NCBI RefSeq assembly: GCF_000243235.1
Contig: NZ_JH594606.1
Location: 3,068,010-3,132,009, forward strand
Length of the DNA: 64,000 nt
Direction of reading: 5' to 3'
Source of the DNA: Gillisia limnaea DSM 15749
Lineage (GTDB): Bacteria; Bacteroidota; Bacteroidia; Flavobacteriales; Flavobacteriaceae
The position numbers were made by a program, and so were the translations under genes. How positions within the stretch are numbered: position 1 is the first letter of the stretch; every line of letters starts with the position of its first letter. Positions 19,207 to 27,547 of the stretch are shown here, piece after piece. The notes under the pieces were generated by a model, which worked only from the letters and a program-made list of their open reading frames with translations, was not told the DNA's origin and searched no databases.

Positions 19207-19226
19207 TTAATTGATTAAGAACTTTG

Positions 19227-19427
19227 TTAAAGGCCTTTGTTATATTTCCAGAGATCATATAAGCCAAAGGCTATAAATCCTATTGCAAGGATGAGTCCAA
19301 GGGTGTCATCCTGAAAATTATTTTCGGAAAGAACATATAGCCTGTAGCTTCCATAGATCAAAAAAAGAAATCCTAATACCAGGTTCCATATATTCTTTTT
19401 CTTTGGGACTTCGTTTCTATTCTCCAT
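19227..19427 (-). CDS. Small two-helix membrane protein
   Basis: 66 residues: a charged N-terminus (ENRNEVPKKK), a hydrophobic segment about 14-32 and a second about 42-58, with a short charged C-terminal tail. No family recognised. Its start overlaps the end of the DUF2007 gene by 11 bases, so the two are translated from one message. It may form a membrane partner for the DUF2007 protein, but this is inference from position only. Confidence 0.7.
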   Translation of the reverse strand: MENRNEVPKKKNIWNLVLGFLFLIYGSYRLYVLSENNFQDDTLGLILAIGFIAFGLYDLWKYNKGL

Positions 19428-19665
19428 CTACATAGTCTTCTGGAAAGGTTGTTTTGGATATTTTTAAAGCTTCGTCAAAATGCGATTTCATTGCGAATAA
19501 CTGAACCTGTCCGGGCAAACCTCCACCAAAACCTGCTCTTAACCCGGAGTCGAAATCATTTCTAACCCTGGATGCAATCCCTGCTTTTTCAAAAAGTTCC
19601 TGCAGGTATTGAACATTTGTATCAGAGCCCGTATAAACCCGTTCGTAACTATCGTCTGTACTCAT
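19417..19665 (-). CDS. DUF2007 domain-containing protein (putative signal-transducing)
   Basis: 82 residues with the DUF2007 pattern: ERVYTGSDTNVQYLQELFEKAGI near the start (a beta-alpha unit), the middle NDFDSGLRAGFGGGLPGQVQLFAM and the C-terminal helix DEALKISKTTF. The domain is GlnB-like in predicted fold and often annotated as signal-transducing; ligand unknown. Small and cytosolic. Overlaps the downstream small membrane protein gene. Confidence 0.85.
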   Translation of the reverse strand: MSTDDSYERVYTGSDTNVQYLQELFEKAGIASRVRNDFDSGLRAGFGGGLPGQVQLFAMKSHFDEALKISKTTFPEDYVDGE

Positions 19666-19737
19666 AATTCTTGATTTTCGAACTAAGATACACAGAACAA
19701 AATAAATCGGTATGCCTTTTTAAAAGAGTTTAACGCA

Positions 19738-20466
19738 TCAGGCGTTATAAAATCTACTTCTCCAAATGGCAGAACTAAAATTCTTCCCCATTTTGACTCC
19801 GTAAAATATTGAAATTCCCCCAACCCATTTAATCATGAAGAAGAAGACCATAAAAAATTCGGAGGTGGTTTGCTGCTTGGAAAATAATCCTTCGGGTACC
19901 ATAGCGGTTAATATCAGGCTTATAAAAATTACAGCCACAATGAAATTTTCCAGGTTTTTGAATGGCCACATCATTACTTTCCTTAATGGATGTAAATCCG
20001 TACCCCAGGAATGTATAAGATAATAATATTGATTTCCTATAGGAGCAAACAGTAAGGGGTCATCTGCATTCTTTAATTTAAACACTTTGGCTGGAGCCAT
20101 GATCTTAAAACCCTTCAGGCTTGTGTTATGGATTTTTTCAAAATGTTTTATTTTTGAGATCGCTTCATAAGGTAATTCCCCTTTAAAGATGGCGCTACTC
20201 AAAAATCGAAGGCGGTAGTCAATACAAATGCGTTCTATGTCTGAAAGGTGATAAATGTTAACTCCTTCCAGGAGATTAAAATCAAAATTATTGGACTCCT
20301 CAACTTCGGAATCATCGTTGAGGCTATCCAAAATTACACGATCCTTTTGGCTTTCCTCTTCAAAAATTCTCCAGACTTGTTCCATTAAATTTTCCTGGGA
20401 AATTCTTTTGTTTCTATAATTTAGAATTTTTTCGGGAATGTGAGTTCTTTTTATTTTCATCTTCAT
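19738..20466 (-). CDS. Uncharacterised flavobacterial membrane protein
   Basis: 242 residues, no family I can name. The first 170 residues look cytosolic and mostly helical with charged clusters (YRNKRISQENLMEQVWRIFEEE, then NDDSEVEESNNFDFNL, SDIERICIDYRLRFL) and a beta segment AKVFKLKNADDPLLFAPIG with NQYYYLIHSWGTDLHP. Two hydrophobic segments follow, about 170-190 and 205-222, and a short basic tail. Composition matches neighbours. Alternative start at Met3. Confidence 0.68.
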   Translation of the reverse strand: MKMKIKRTHIPEKILNYRNKRISQENLMEQVWRIFEEESQKDRVILDSLNDDSEVEESNNFDFNLLEGVNIYHLSDIERICIDYRLRFLSSAIFKGELPYEAISKIKHFEKIHNTSLKGFKIMAPAKVFKLKNADDPLLFAPIGNQYYYLIHSWGTDLHPLRKVMMWPFKNLENFIVAVIFISLILTAMVPEGLFSKQQTTSEFFMVFFFMIKWVGGISIFYGVKMGKNFSSAIWRSRFYNA

Positions 20467-20655
20467 CGACTTAACCTGATACTAATTTAAACAATTGATC
20501 CTTAACGAACAACGCTTTACTAAAAATAAGATTTCAAGCTCTAATTTACTTTTTGATTCCTAAAACGTATGTTAATTTCATATTAATTCTACTAAAATTA
20601 AGAACCGTCCAAGTCATTACTACGTTAATTTGATTGTAATAAAAAAAAACAAATT

Positions 20656-21228
20656 ATGAAAAAGTTGAAATTTTTTGCAATGGCTTTTTTTACAGCCACT
20701 TTCTTAATGAGCGGATCACTTACTGCTCAAAACATGAAAAAAGATACTAAAATGGTAGGTGGTGCAGAAATGTACCCAAGCAAGAACATCATTGAAAACG
20801 CTGTAAACTCCAAAAATCACACAACGCTTGTTGCTGCCGTAACCGCTGCAGAATTGGTTGAGGTTTTACAGGGGGAAGGGCCTTTTACCGTTTTTGCTCC
20901 TACAAACGCAGCTTTCGAAAAACTGCCTGCCGGAACTGTAGAGACTTTATTGAAACCTGAAAACAAAGAAGCCTTACAAGGGGTGTTGACGTACCACGTT
21001 ATTGCCGGTGACTTTAAAGCTGCTGATGTTCTTGCCGCCATTAAAAGCGGAAATGGGACAGCGACTTTTAAAACTGTTAATGGTGTTGAGTTGAGTGCAA
21101 TGTTAGATGGTGGCAATGTTAAGTTGAAGGATGCTGCTGGAAACGTAGCAACTGTTACTATAGCTGATGTAAACCAGTCTAATGGAGTAATTCACGTTAT
21201 CGATACAGTGCTTTTGCCAGGGAAATAG
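20656..21228 (+). CDS. Fasciclin (FAS1) domain-containing exported protein
   Basis: 190 residues. A signal peptide (about 1-25, ending SLTAQ) precedes a single FAS1 domain. FAS1 motifs: H1-type FTVFAPTNAAFEKLPAGTVETLL, the YH motif as LTYHVIAGDF, and the H2-type NGVIHVIDTVLLP at the end. FAS1 proteins mediate adhesion or protein contacts outside the cell. A TTAATTTG box about 25 bases upstream resembles a -7 element. It ends at a bidirectional terminator shared with pheT. Confidence 0.92.
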   Translation: MKKLKFFAMAFFTATFLMSGSLTAQNMKKDTKMVGGAEMYPSKNIIENAVNSKNHTTLVAAVTAAELVEVLQGEGPFTVFAPTNAAFEKLPAGTVETLLKPENKEALQGVLTYHVIAGDFKAADVLAAIKSGNGTATFKTVNGVELSAMLDGGNVKLKDAAGNVATVTIADVNQSNGVIHVIDTVLLPGK

Positions 21229-21262
21229 ATTTTTATCTTTTCCAGATAAATTTATAGAATCT

Positions 21263-21300
21263 AAAAAGTCCTTTTCGGAATTTCCAAAAAGGACTTTTTT
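21263..21300. terminator. Bidirectional terminator between fasciclin gene and pheT
   Basis: AAAAAGTCCTTTT pairs with AAAAAGGACTTTTTT around a 9-10 base loop. The outer A and T runs serve both strands. Confidence 0.88.
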
Positions 21301-21382
21301 ATTAAAAACGTGAATTTTTGGATATTCTTTTCTTTTACATACTTAATAAGTTGTTCAGGTTAATTGAATTATTTAAAATCTA

Positions 21383-23809
21383 TTACCTTAATTCCGCCTT
21401 GAGTTCTTCCTCAAAGCGCTGTTTTAATTTTTTCATAACCTTATCAACCTGCTTGTCGGTAAGGGTTTTGTAATCATCCTGAAACATAAAGCTTACCGCA
21501 TAGCTCTTTTTGCCTTCAGGCAAATTGTTACCCTGATAGACATCAAATAAATTTACCGATTTAAGCAGCTTTTTCTCGGTTTGTAATGCGATTTCTTCCA
21601 CTTGCTGATACCTGACAGAATCATCCAGCAGCAAGGCAAAATCTCTTCGTACTGCAGGGAATTTTGGAATGTCGGTAAATTTGTTCTTTTGTGATTTGGT
21701 TATTTCAATGATTAGATCCCAGTTAAAATCGGCGTAAATAACTTCCTGAGTGACATCAAAATGTTTTAAAACCGATTTTTTTAGAACCCCGAATTCTACA
21801 AGTTTAGACTTTCCCAAACTCAGGATTAATCCTTCAGAAAAAACATCCGATTTGAATGATCCAGTGTTTAAATCTTTGATCCCTAATCGTTCAAAAACAC
21901 CTGAAATAATTCCTTTCATAAAGAAAAAACTCCCTCCGTTTTTAGAAATGGTCCAACTCTCTGGAAATCTGTTCCCTGAAATAATCAAACTTAAATGCTT
22001 GGTCTCTTCTCTTCCGGATGGGTATTGGTGATAGGTTTTTCCAAACTCAAATAATTTAAGATCGGTTCGCTTTCTGTTGATGTTATAGCTTATCGCTTCC
22101 AGACCTGAAAACAGTAAAGATTGTCGCATTACCGAGAGATCCTGACTTAAAGGATTCAGTATTTTTACATCGTTTTCTTCCTTTAAATTTTCGGTTAATC
22201 GTGTATAAACAGAGGAAGTAAGGGAATTGGCCATGGTTTCATAAAAGCCTTGACCTACTAATTGGTTCGCAATATGATTCTGAAGTTTATAATCTTCAAA
22301 TTTTGTTGAGTTTGCAATGGAAGCATTAAATTTTGTCCCAAATTCAATATTGTTGTATCCGTAAACCCGCAATATTTCCTCAATAACATCAGCTTCACGC
22401 TGCACATCTACTCTATAAGAGGGAATAGTGAGCCCCATTCCTGATTCGGTAACATTGTTTACGCGAATCTCCAGGGAAGCCAGAATAGATTTTATCGTTT
22501 CTTCAGCAAGATTCTGTCCAATTAATTTATTTACTTTTTCAAAGGTGAGGAATACCTGAAAGTCTTCTATTTTTTTGAAATATAAATCGTCTATATCGCT
22601 GGTGATCTCACCTCCGGCTAGTTCGAGGATAAGCAGGGCAGCACGTTTTAATGCATATTCGGTAATAGTTGGGTCTATTCCTCTTTCGTATCTAAAGGAA
22701 GCATCGGTGCTTAGGCCATGTCTCTTAGCGGTTTTACGCACACTAATAGGATTGAAATAGGCACTTTCAATAAATATTTTTGTTGTATCTTTTGATACCG
22801 CACTATGTAATCCACCAAAGATTCCGGCAATAGCCAGGGGTTTTTCAGCATCGCAAATCATGAGGTCTTCTTCGTGAAGTTCACGTTCAACTTCGTCTAA
22901 GGTTATGAATTTTGTTCCTTTGGGCAAAGTTTTCACATTGATCTCATTACCGGCAATTTTATCGGCATCAAAAAAATGTAGAGGTTGTCCCAGCTCGTGC
23001 ATCACATAATTGGAAATATCTACGAGGTTATTTTTAGGTTTGATCCCAATGGCCTTTAACCTATTCTGCAGCCATTTTGGAGATTCTTTCACTTGTATCC
23101 CGGAAAGGGTAATTCCGCAATATCTTGGTGCCAGGGCAGAATCCTCTACCTTTATTGGAATTCTAAAACTCCGACTGTCTACATGAAAAGCACCTACAGA
23201 AGGGGTGATTAGCTCCAGGCTGATATCCTGTTGCTGATATCCTGCCTTAAGATCCCTCGCAACGCCCCAATGGCTCATCGCATCGGCACGGTTAGGGGTA
23301 AGTCCTATTTCAAAAACATGATCATTTTCAATGTCGAATATCTCAGAAACAGGCTTTCCGGGAATAAGATCGGCTTTCATTACCATAATCCCTTCGTGGC
23401 TATCTCCCAGGCCTAGTTCCTTTTCTGAACATACCATTCCTGCACTTGCTTCCCCCCGAATCTTTCCTTTTTTAATTTCCCAGACTTCTCCTTTTTCATC
23501 ATACAGGGTGGTTCCTATAGTCGCTACCGGAACTTTTTGCCCTTCCGCAATATTTGGGGCGCCACATACAATTTGAAGGATTTCTCCATTCCCTATATCA
23601 ATTTTGCAAAGTTGTAATTTGTCGGCATTGGGATGAGAAACACAACTTAAAACATGACCTGTAAGAATTCCTTTCAGACCACCTTTTACACTTTGAAAAT
23701 TTTTAATTCCTTCAACCTCCAGGCCAAGATCTGTAAGTAAATGACCCGTTTCTTCGGGGTTGTTTGGTAGTTTTATAAATTGCTTAAGCCAATTGTATGA
23801 AATTTTCAT
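21383..23809 (-). CDS. pheT: Phenylalanine--tRNA ligase beta subunit
   Basis: 808 residues, normal length. Domain order from the N-terminus: MKISYNWLKQFI start, tRNA-binding OB fold (about 40-150, VCGAPNIAEGQKVPVA), B3/B4 editing region, B5 domain (VFLTFEKVNKLIG to ADVIEEILRVYGYNNIEF), the inactive synthetase-like core, and the ferredoxin-like anticodon-binding domain at the C-terminus (FPAVRRDFALLLDDS, TLTDKQVDKVMKKL). It pairs with PheS, which is not in the window. No gene is coupled to it on this strand. Confidence 0.96.
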   Translation of the reverse strand: MKISYNWLKQFIKLPNNPEETGHLLTDLGLEVEGIKNFQSVKGGLKGILTGHVLSCVSHPNADKLQLCKIDIGNGEILQIVCGAPNIAEGQKVPVATIGTTLYDEKGEVWEIKKGKIRGEASAGMVCSEKELGLGDSHEGIMVMKADLIPGKPVSEIFDIENDHVFEIGLTPNRADAMSHWGVARDLKAGYQQQDISLELITPSVGAFHVDSRSFRIPIKVEDSALAPRYCGITLSGIQVKESPKWLQNRLKAIGIKPKNNLVDISNYVMHELGQPLHFFDADKIAGNEINVKTLPKGTKFITLDEVERELHEEDLMICDAEKPLAIAGIFGGLHSAVSKDTTKIFIESAYFNPISVRKTAKRHGLSTDASFRYERGIDPTITEYALKRAALLILELAGGEITSDIDDLYFKKIEDFQVFLTFEKVNKLIGQNLAEETIKSILASLEIRVNNVTESGMGLTIPSYRVDVQREADVIEEILRVYGYNNIEFGTKFNASIANSTKFEDYKLQNHIANQLVGQGFYETMANSLTSSVYTRLTENLKEENDVKILNPLSQDLSVMRQSLLFSGLEAISYNINRKRTDLKLFEFGKTYHQYPSGREETKHLSLIISGNRFPESWTISKNGGSFFFMKGIISGVFERLGIKDLNTGSFKSDVFSEGLILSLGKSKLVEFGVLKKSVLKHFDVTQEVIYADFNWDLIIEITKSQKNKFTDIPKFPAVRRDFALLLDDSVRYQQVEEIALQTEKKLLKSVNLFDVYQGNNLPEGKKSYAVSFMFQDDYKTLTDKQVDKVMKKLKQRFEEELKAELR

Positions 23810-23892
23810 AGGTGTTTTTTTTCCGATGGTAAAGATAGTATTACTAATAGTTTTGGCATAATTTGAAATTTATTTTTACAGGATAACCTGAG

Positions 23893-23925
23893 AAAAAAAA
23901 TGAGAGCCATTTGGCTCTCATTTTT
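23893..23925 (-). terminator. Terminator of the TPR protein gene
   Basis: On the minus strand ATGAGAGCC, loop AAAT, GGCTCTCAT is followed by eight Ts. It lies about 20 bases beyond the stop at 23944. Confidence 0.88.
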
Positions 23926-23943
23926 AATGAGGTAAAGGGAACT

Positions 23944-24870
23944 TTAATTCTTTTTTTCCATTTTCATTGCATACACCTTTTTCCACTCCTGCCCTTTTGC
24001 TCCGGGTTCAAATATCACCCAGTCTAATTTATTAGTATCATTTTTATTTATTTCGTGTTTCATTTTTTTCTTTTCTCCCTTTTGGTTATTATAGGTTTCC
24101 ATTAATTCCAGTTTATTATCTCCCACTTCATTTATTTTGATAAAGGAGGTTTCAATTCCCATTGGCGCTAATGTGTTGATATAAGCCATATCATAACCTT
24201 CATCTATAGGATCGTAAACCATCATTCTTTTCGCTGTAATTTCTCCATTGCTGTTCTTATGATTAATGGTAATAAGGGAAGATGCTTCATCATATACAAC
24301 TTCATCTGTCCCGGTATTTTTACCTGCTTCTACACCATTGGTGAAATTTGTGGAATTGAGACTCCAGTTTCCAACAAGAAAATTTAGCTGTTTGTGCTTG
24401 TTCTCCAGCTGTGCTAGTTTAGCTTTGGAGCCCTGTAGAATACGGGTTTGTTCATCTTCATTATCGCTTTTCTCTGCGATGGCTATAGATTCCTTTAAAT
24501 ACTTTTTGGCGCCTTCAGGATCTCCTTTTTCTATAAGGTAATCGGCATAAGAGTCCCGGGGATTCGCTGCCTGGGGATATTCCTTCATATTAAGGCTAAA
24601 GATCTTTTCTGCCGACACTAAATCCTTATCATCCATCATTATCTGGTACCCAATCCTGTTGAGTTCCCACTCGGTTAAGTTGTACTCGCCGGTTTTTGAT
24701 TTAAGTTGGCTGTATGTTTTAAGGGCGCTGTCAGTTCCATTTTGTTTGTATTCCTGGTACACAGCATCCCCTATAGATTTTTTGGTTTGGGTGTCCTGTG
24801 CGAAGGCCGTAACCGAAAAACACAAAAGGAAAAGTCCAATAAGCCGCGGAAGGTTAAAATTTGTTCTCAT
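23944..24870 (-). CDS. Exported TPR-like protein with C-terminal DUF1579-like domain
   Basis: 308 residues. Signal peptide about 1-25 (ending VTAFAQ). Residues about 30-155 form helical TPR-like repeats (SALKTYSQLKSK, LNRIGYQIM, DLVSAEKIFSLNMKEYP, DSYADYLIEKGDPEGAKKYLKESI). The last 150 residues begin with LNFLVGNWSLN, typical of DUF1579-type lipocalin-like domains that measure or bind small molecules, and continue with beta strands (ITAKRMMVYDPIDEGYDMAYI). Function unknown; probably periplasmic. Single gene with its own terminator. Confidence 0.75.
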   Translation of the reverse strand: MRTNFNLPRLIGLFLLCFSVTAFAQDTQTKKSIGDAVYQEYKQNGTDSALKTYSQLKSKTGEYNLTEWELNRIGYQIMMDDKDLVSAEKIFSLNMKEYPQAANPRDSYADYLIEKGDPEGAKKYLKESIAIAEKSDNEDEQTRILQGSKAKLAQLENKHKQLNFLVGNWSLNSTNFTNGVEAGKNTGTDEVVYDEASSLITINHKNSNGEITAKRMMVYDPIDEGYDMAYINTLAPMGIETSFIKINEVGDNKLELMETYNNQKGEKKKMKHEINKNDTNKLDWVIFEPGAKGQEWKKVYAMKMEKKN

Positions 24871-25291
24871 AACTGTGATATTTAGATGGTTAATCTTTAA
24901 AAATAATAAATAAATACCTGAATATTTGCCGAGTTATGTTAGGAATGGAGAAGCTTAAAAATATAGATTTCTTAGGTAAATGCAGATTTAAAGAAGTAAA
25001 CCTATGATATAATTAAAAATCATCTAGATTACAAAGCGTAAATTAGCGAAAATTCAAAAAATTAAGAATCTATATAAAGTGAAAAATACTAAGTATAAAT
25101 ACAAAAACGGGTGAAATCCATTAAAGTTTGATCTTAATAAAGGAAGAGCCTGTCTGCCCTTTGAATGGTTATATTAGACTAATTTTACTAATAATTGAGG
25201 TTTTAATTCGCTTCCTGTCCGTTTGGGAATAATTTTTAAATTTTCCAATTTAGTGTAAGTAATAATTCCTAAACTCAGAAGTGAATTGCGT
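24871..25291. other. Gene-free intergenic region upstream of the TPR gene and downstream of recG
   Basis: 421 AT-rich bases between the TPR gene start and the recG stop, both on the minus strand. I found no open frame with family resemblance, no repeat copy and no strong hairpin. It must hold the TPR gene promoter, but no exact TAnnTTTG box facing that gene is evident. Confidence 0.6.
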
Positions 25292-27397
25292 TTAGCTTAT
25301 ATAATTCCAGATATTTTTATGAACTCCCAATTGCTCAAAAGTATATCCAATCATTTTATTTTCAGGCAATTTCATTTCGGGATCTTCAGCCAACAATTTT
25401 TTCGCATAAAACCTTGCCGACTTTAATATCTGATTGTCCTGTACAATATCGGCTATTTTGAGGTTGAGCACTCCGCTTTGCTGGGTTCCCATAAGATCCC
25501 CGGGCCCCCGTAATTTTAGGTCCACCTCTGCAATTTCAAATCCGTCGCTGGTAGAAACCATGGTTTCCAATCGAGTTTTAGCATCTGAAGAGAGTTTATG
25601 GCTGGTCATTAGGATGCAATAACTCTGTTCGGCTCCCCGGCCAACCCGTCCTCTCAACTGGTGCAATTGCGATAATCCAAATCTTTCGGCACTTTCAATA
25701 ATCATTACACTTGCGTTTGGAACATTTACCCCAACTTCAATTACCGTAGTGGCTACCATGATTTGTGTTTCGCCTTTAACAAAACGTTGCATTTCAAACT
25801 CCTTATCGGTAGGTTTCATCTGCCCGTGAACAATGGAAATTTGATATTCCGGCATTGGAAATTCCCTCGCGATACTCTCATATCCGTCCATAAGATCCTT
25901 ATAATCCATGGTCGCCGATTCCTGGATTAAAGGATAAACAATATAAATTTGTCGTCCTTTTTGGATCTCATCCCTAATAAATTTGAAGACTTTTAATCGA
26001 TTGCTATCGTACCTGTGTACGGTTTTTATTTCCTGTCTTCCGGGAGGTAATTCATCTATTACAGAAACGTCCAGATCTCCATACAAACTCATTGCGAGGG
26101 TTCTTGGAATTGGGGTAGCGGTCATCACTAAAATATGTGGAGGCAAATGATTTTTCTGCCATAATTTTGATCGTTGTGCTACTCCAAAACGATGTTGCTC
26201 ATCGATGATTGCAAGGCCTAAATTCTTGAATTTTACCTTATCTTCAAGTAGCGCGTGAGTACCAATTAAGATATTTATTTCCCCGTTTTCCAGTTTTTCG
26301 TGAATTTCTCTTCTCTTTGAAGTTTTGCTTGAGCCAGTGAGTAGGTAGATACTGGTTTTCAATTCTTTACATAATTCAACTAAACCGTTGTAGTGCTGTA
26401 CTGACAAAATTTCAGTAGGGGCCATTAAACAGGCTTGAAAACCGTTGTCAAGTGCTATTAGCATTGACATGAGTGCCACAATGGTCTTCCCGGATCCTAC
26501 ATCTCCCTGAAGTAAACGATTCATTTGTGCCCCGCTTCCCAAATCGCTCCTTATTTCCTTGACCACCCGCTTTTGTGCCCCGGTTAATTCGAAGGGTAAA
26601 TGTTCCTGATAGAACTCCCCAAAATTTTCTCCCACCTGTTCAAAAACGAATCCTTTTATTTTTTGTTTATGGATCATATTCTTGATAAGAAGCTGAAGCT
26701 GAATGTAAAATAATTCTTCAAATTTCAACCTGAATTGTGCCCTTGCAAGCAACTCCTGGCTCTTGGGAAAATGAATATTAAACATGGCTTCTGCCCGGGA
26801 AATGAGTTTCAATTCTTCCTTTATATCTTTAGATAAAGTATCGTAAAATCTTCCGCCGGTTTCTATAAAAAGTTGTTGCATCAACTTATTTATAACCCGG
26901 TTTGTAATTCCTGCTTTGGTGAGCTTTTCTGTAGAAGGATAAACCGGCTGCATAGCCGTACGTAAATTCTTTTGGTGTTCCTCCAGCAATTCCATTTCCG
27001 GATGCGGCATATTGAACATTCCGTTAAACCAGTTTGTTTTTCCAAAGATCACATACGGAGTGTTGATCTTTATATTTTCCCGGATCCATTTTTGACCGCG
27101 AAACCATACCAATTCCATTTTTCCGCTATCATCAATAAATTCAGCCACCATCCGGCTGCCCCTTTTTTGATCTACGGTTTTAATATTGATGATCTTTCCC
27201 ACTACCTGGACTTCAGCCGTATTTTGCTGGAGTTCGTTGATCTTGTAAAATCTGGTTTTATCAATATAGCGGTTGGGGAAAAAGTTGATAAGATCCTGGT
27301 AGGTATGAATGCCTAATTCCTTCCGGAGCAACTCTGCCCGGTTGGGACCAACGCCTTTTAAATAATCAATGGGGGTTTGTAGCAGGTTTGCATTCAT
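25292..27397 (-). CDS. recG: ATP-dependent DNA helicase RecG
   Basis: 701 residues, normal length. N-terminal wedge/OB region (PIDYLKGVGPNRAELLRKELGI, then QVVGKIINIKTVDQ), followed by the superfamily 2 motor: motif I LLQGDVGSGKTIVAL (about 295-310), Ia MAPTEILSVQH, motif II DEQHRFGV, motif III MTATPIPRTLAMS, V/VI with ATTVIEVGVNVPNASVMII and HQLRGRVGRG, and the RecG C-terminal TRL segment. It reverses stalled forks and processes Holliday junctions. TATCTTCG at 27402-27409 on the minus strand is a near-consensus -7 box. Confidence 0.96.
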   Translation of the reverse strand: MNANLLQTPIDYLKGVGPNRAELLRKELGIHTYQDLINFFPNRYIDKTRFYKINELQQNTAEVQVVGKIINIKTVDQKRGSRMVAEFIDDSGKMELVWFRGQKWIRENIKINTPYVIFGKTNWFNGMFNMPHPEMELLEEHQKNLRTAMQPVYPSTEKLTKAGITNRVINKLMQQLFIETGGRFYDTLSKDIKEELKLISRAEAMFNIHFPKSQELLARAQFRLKFEELFYIQLQLLIKNMIHKQKIKGFVFEQVGENFGEFYQEHLPFELTGAQKRVVKEIRSDLGSGAQMNRLLQGDVGSGKTIVALMSMLIALDNGFQACLMAPTEILSVQHYNGLVELCKELKTSIYLLTGSSKTSKRREIHEKLENGEINILIGTHALLEDKVKFKNLGLAIIDEQHRFGVAQRSKLWQKNHLPPHILVMTATPIPRTLAMSLYGDLDVSVIDELPPGRQEIKTVHRYDSNRLKVFKFIRDEIQKGRQIYIVYPLIQESATMDYKDLMDGYESIAREFPMPEYQISIVHGQMKPTDKEFEMQRFVKGETQIMVATTVIEVGVNVPNASVMIIESAERFGLSQLHQLRGRVGRGAEQSYCILMTSHKLSSDAKTRLETMVSTSDGFEIAEVDLKLRGPGDLMGTQQSGVLNLKIADIVQDNQILKSARFYAKKLLAEDPEMKLPENKMIGYTFEQLGVHKNIWNYIS

Positions 27398-27547
27398 AAA
27401 ACGAAGATATTAAATACTCTATTAATCTTCCCCAATGTTGAAATTTATATTGTCATTAGCCATTTCTATCAGTATTCAAATTCCGGTAAGGCTGCAATTA
27501 TAATGGCTGGATTTTGTAATTTGCCTGAATTAAGACCAACTATTTTT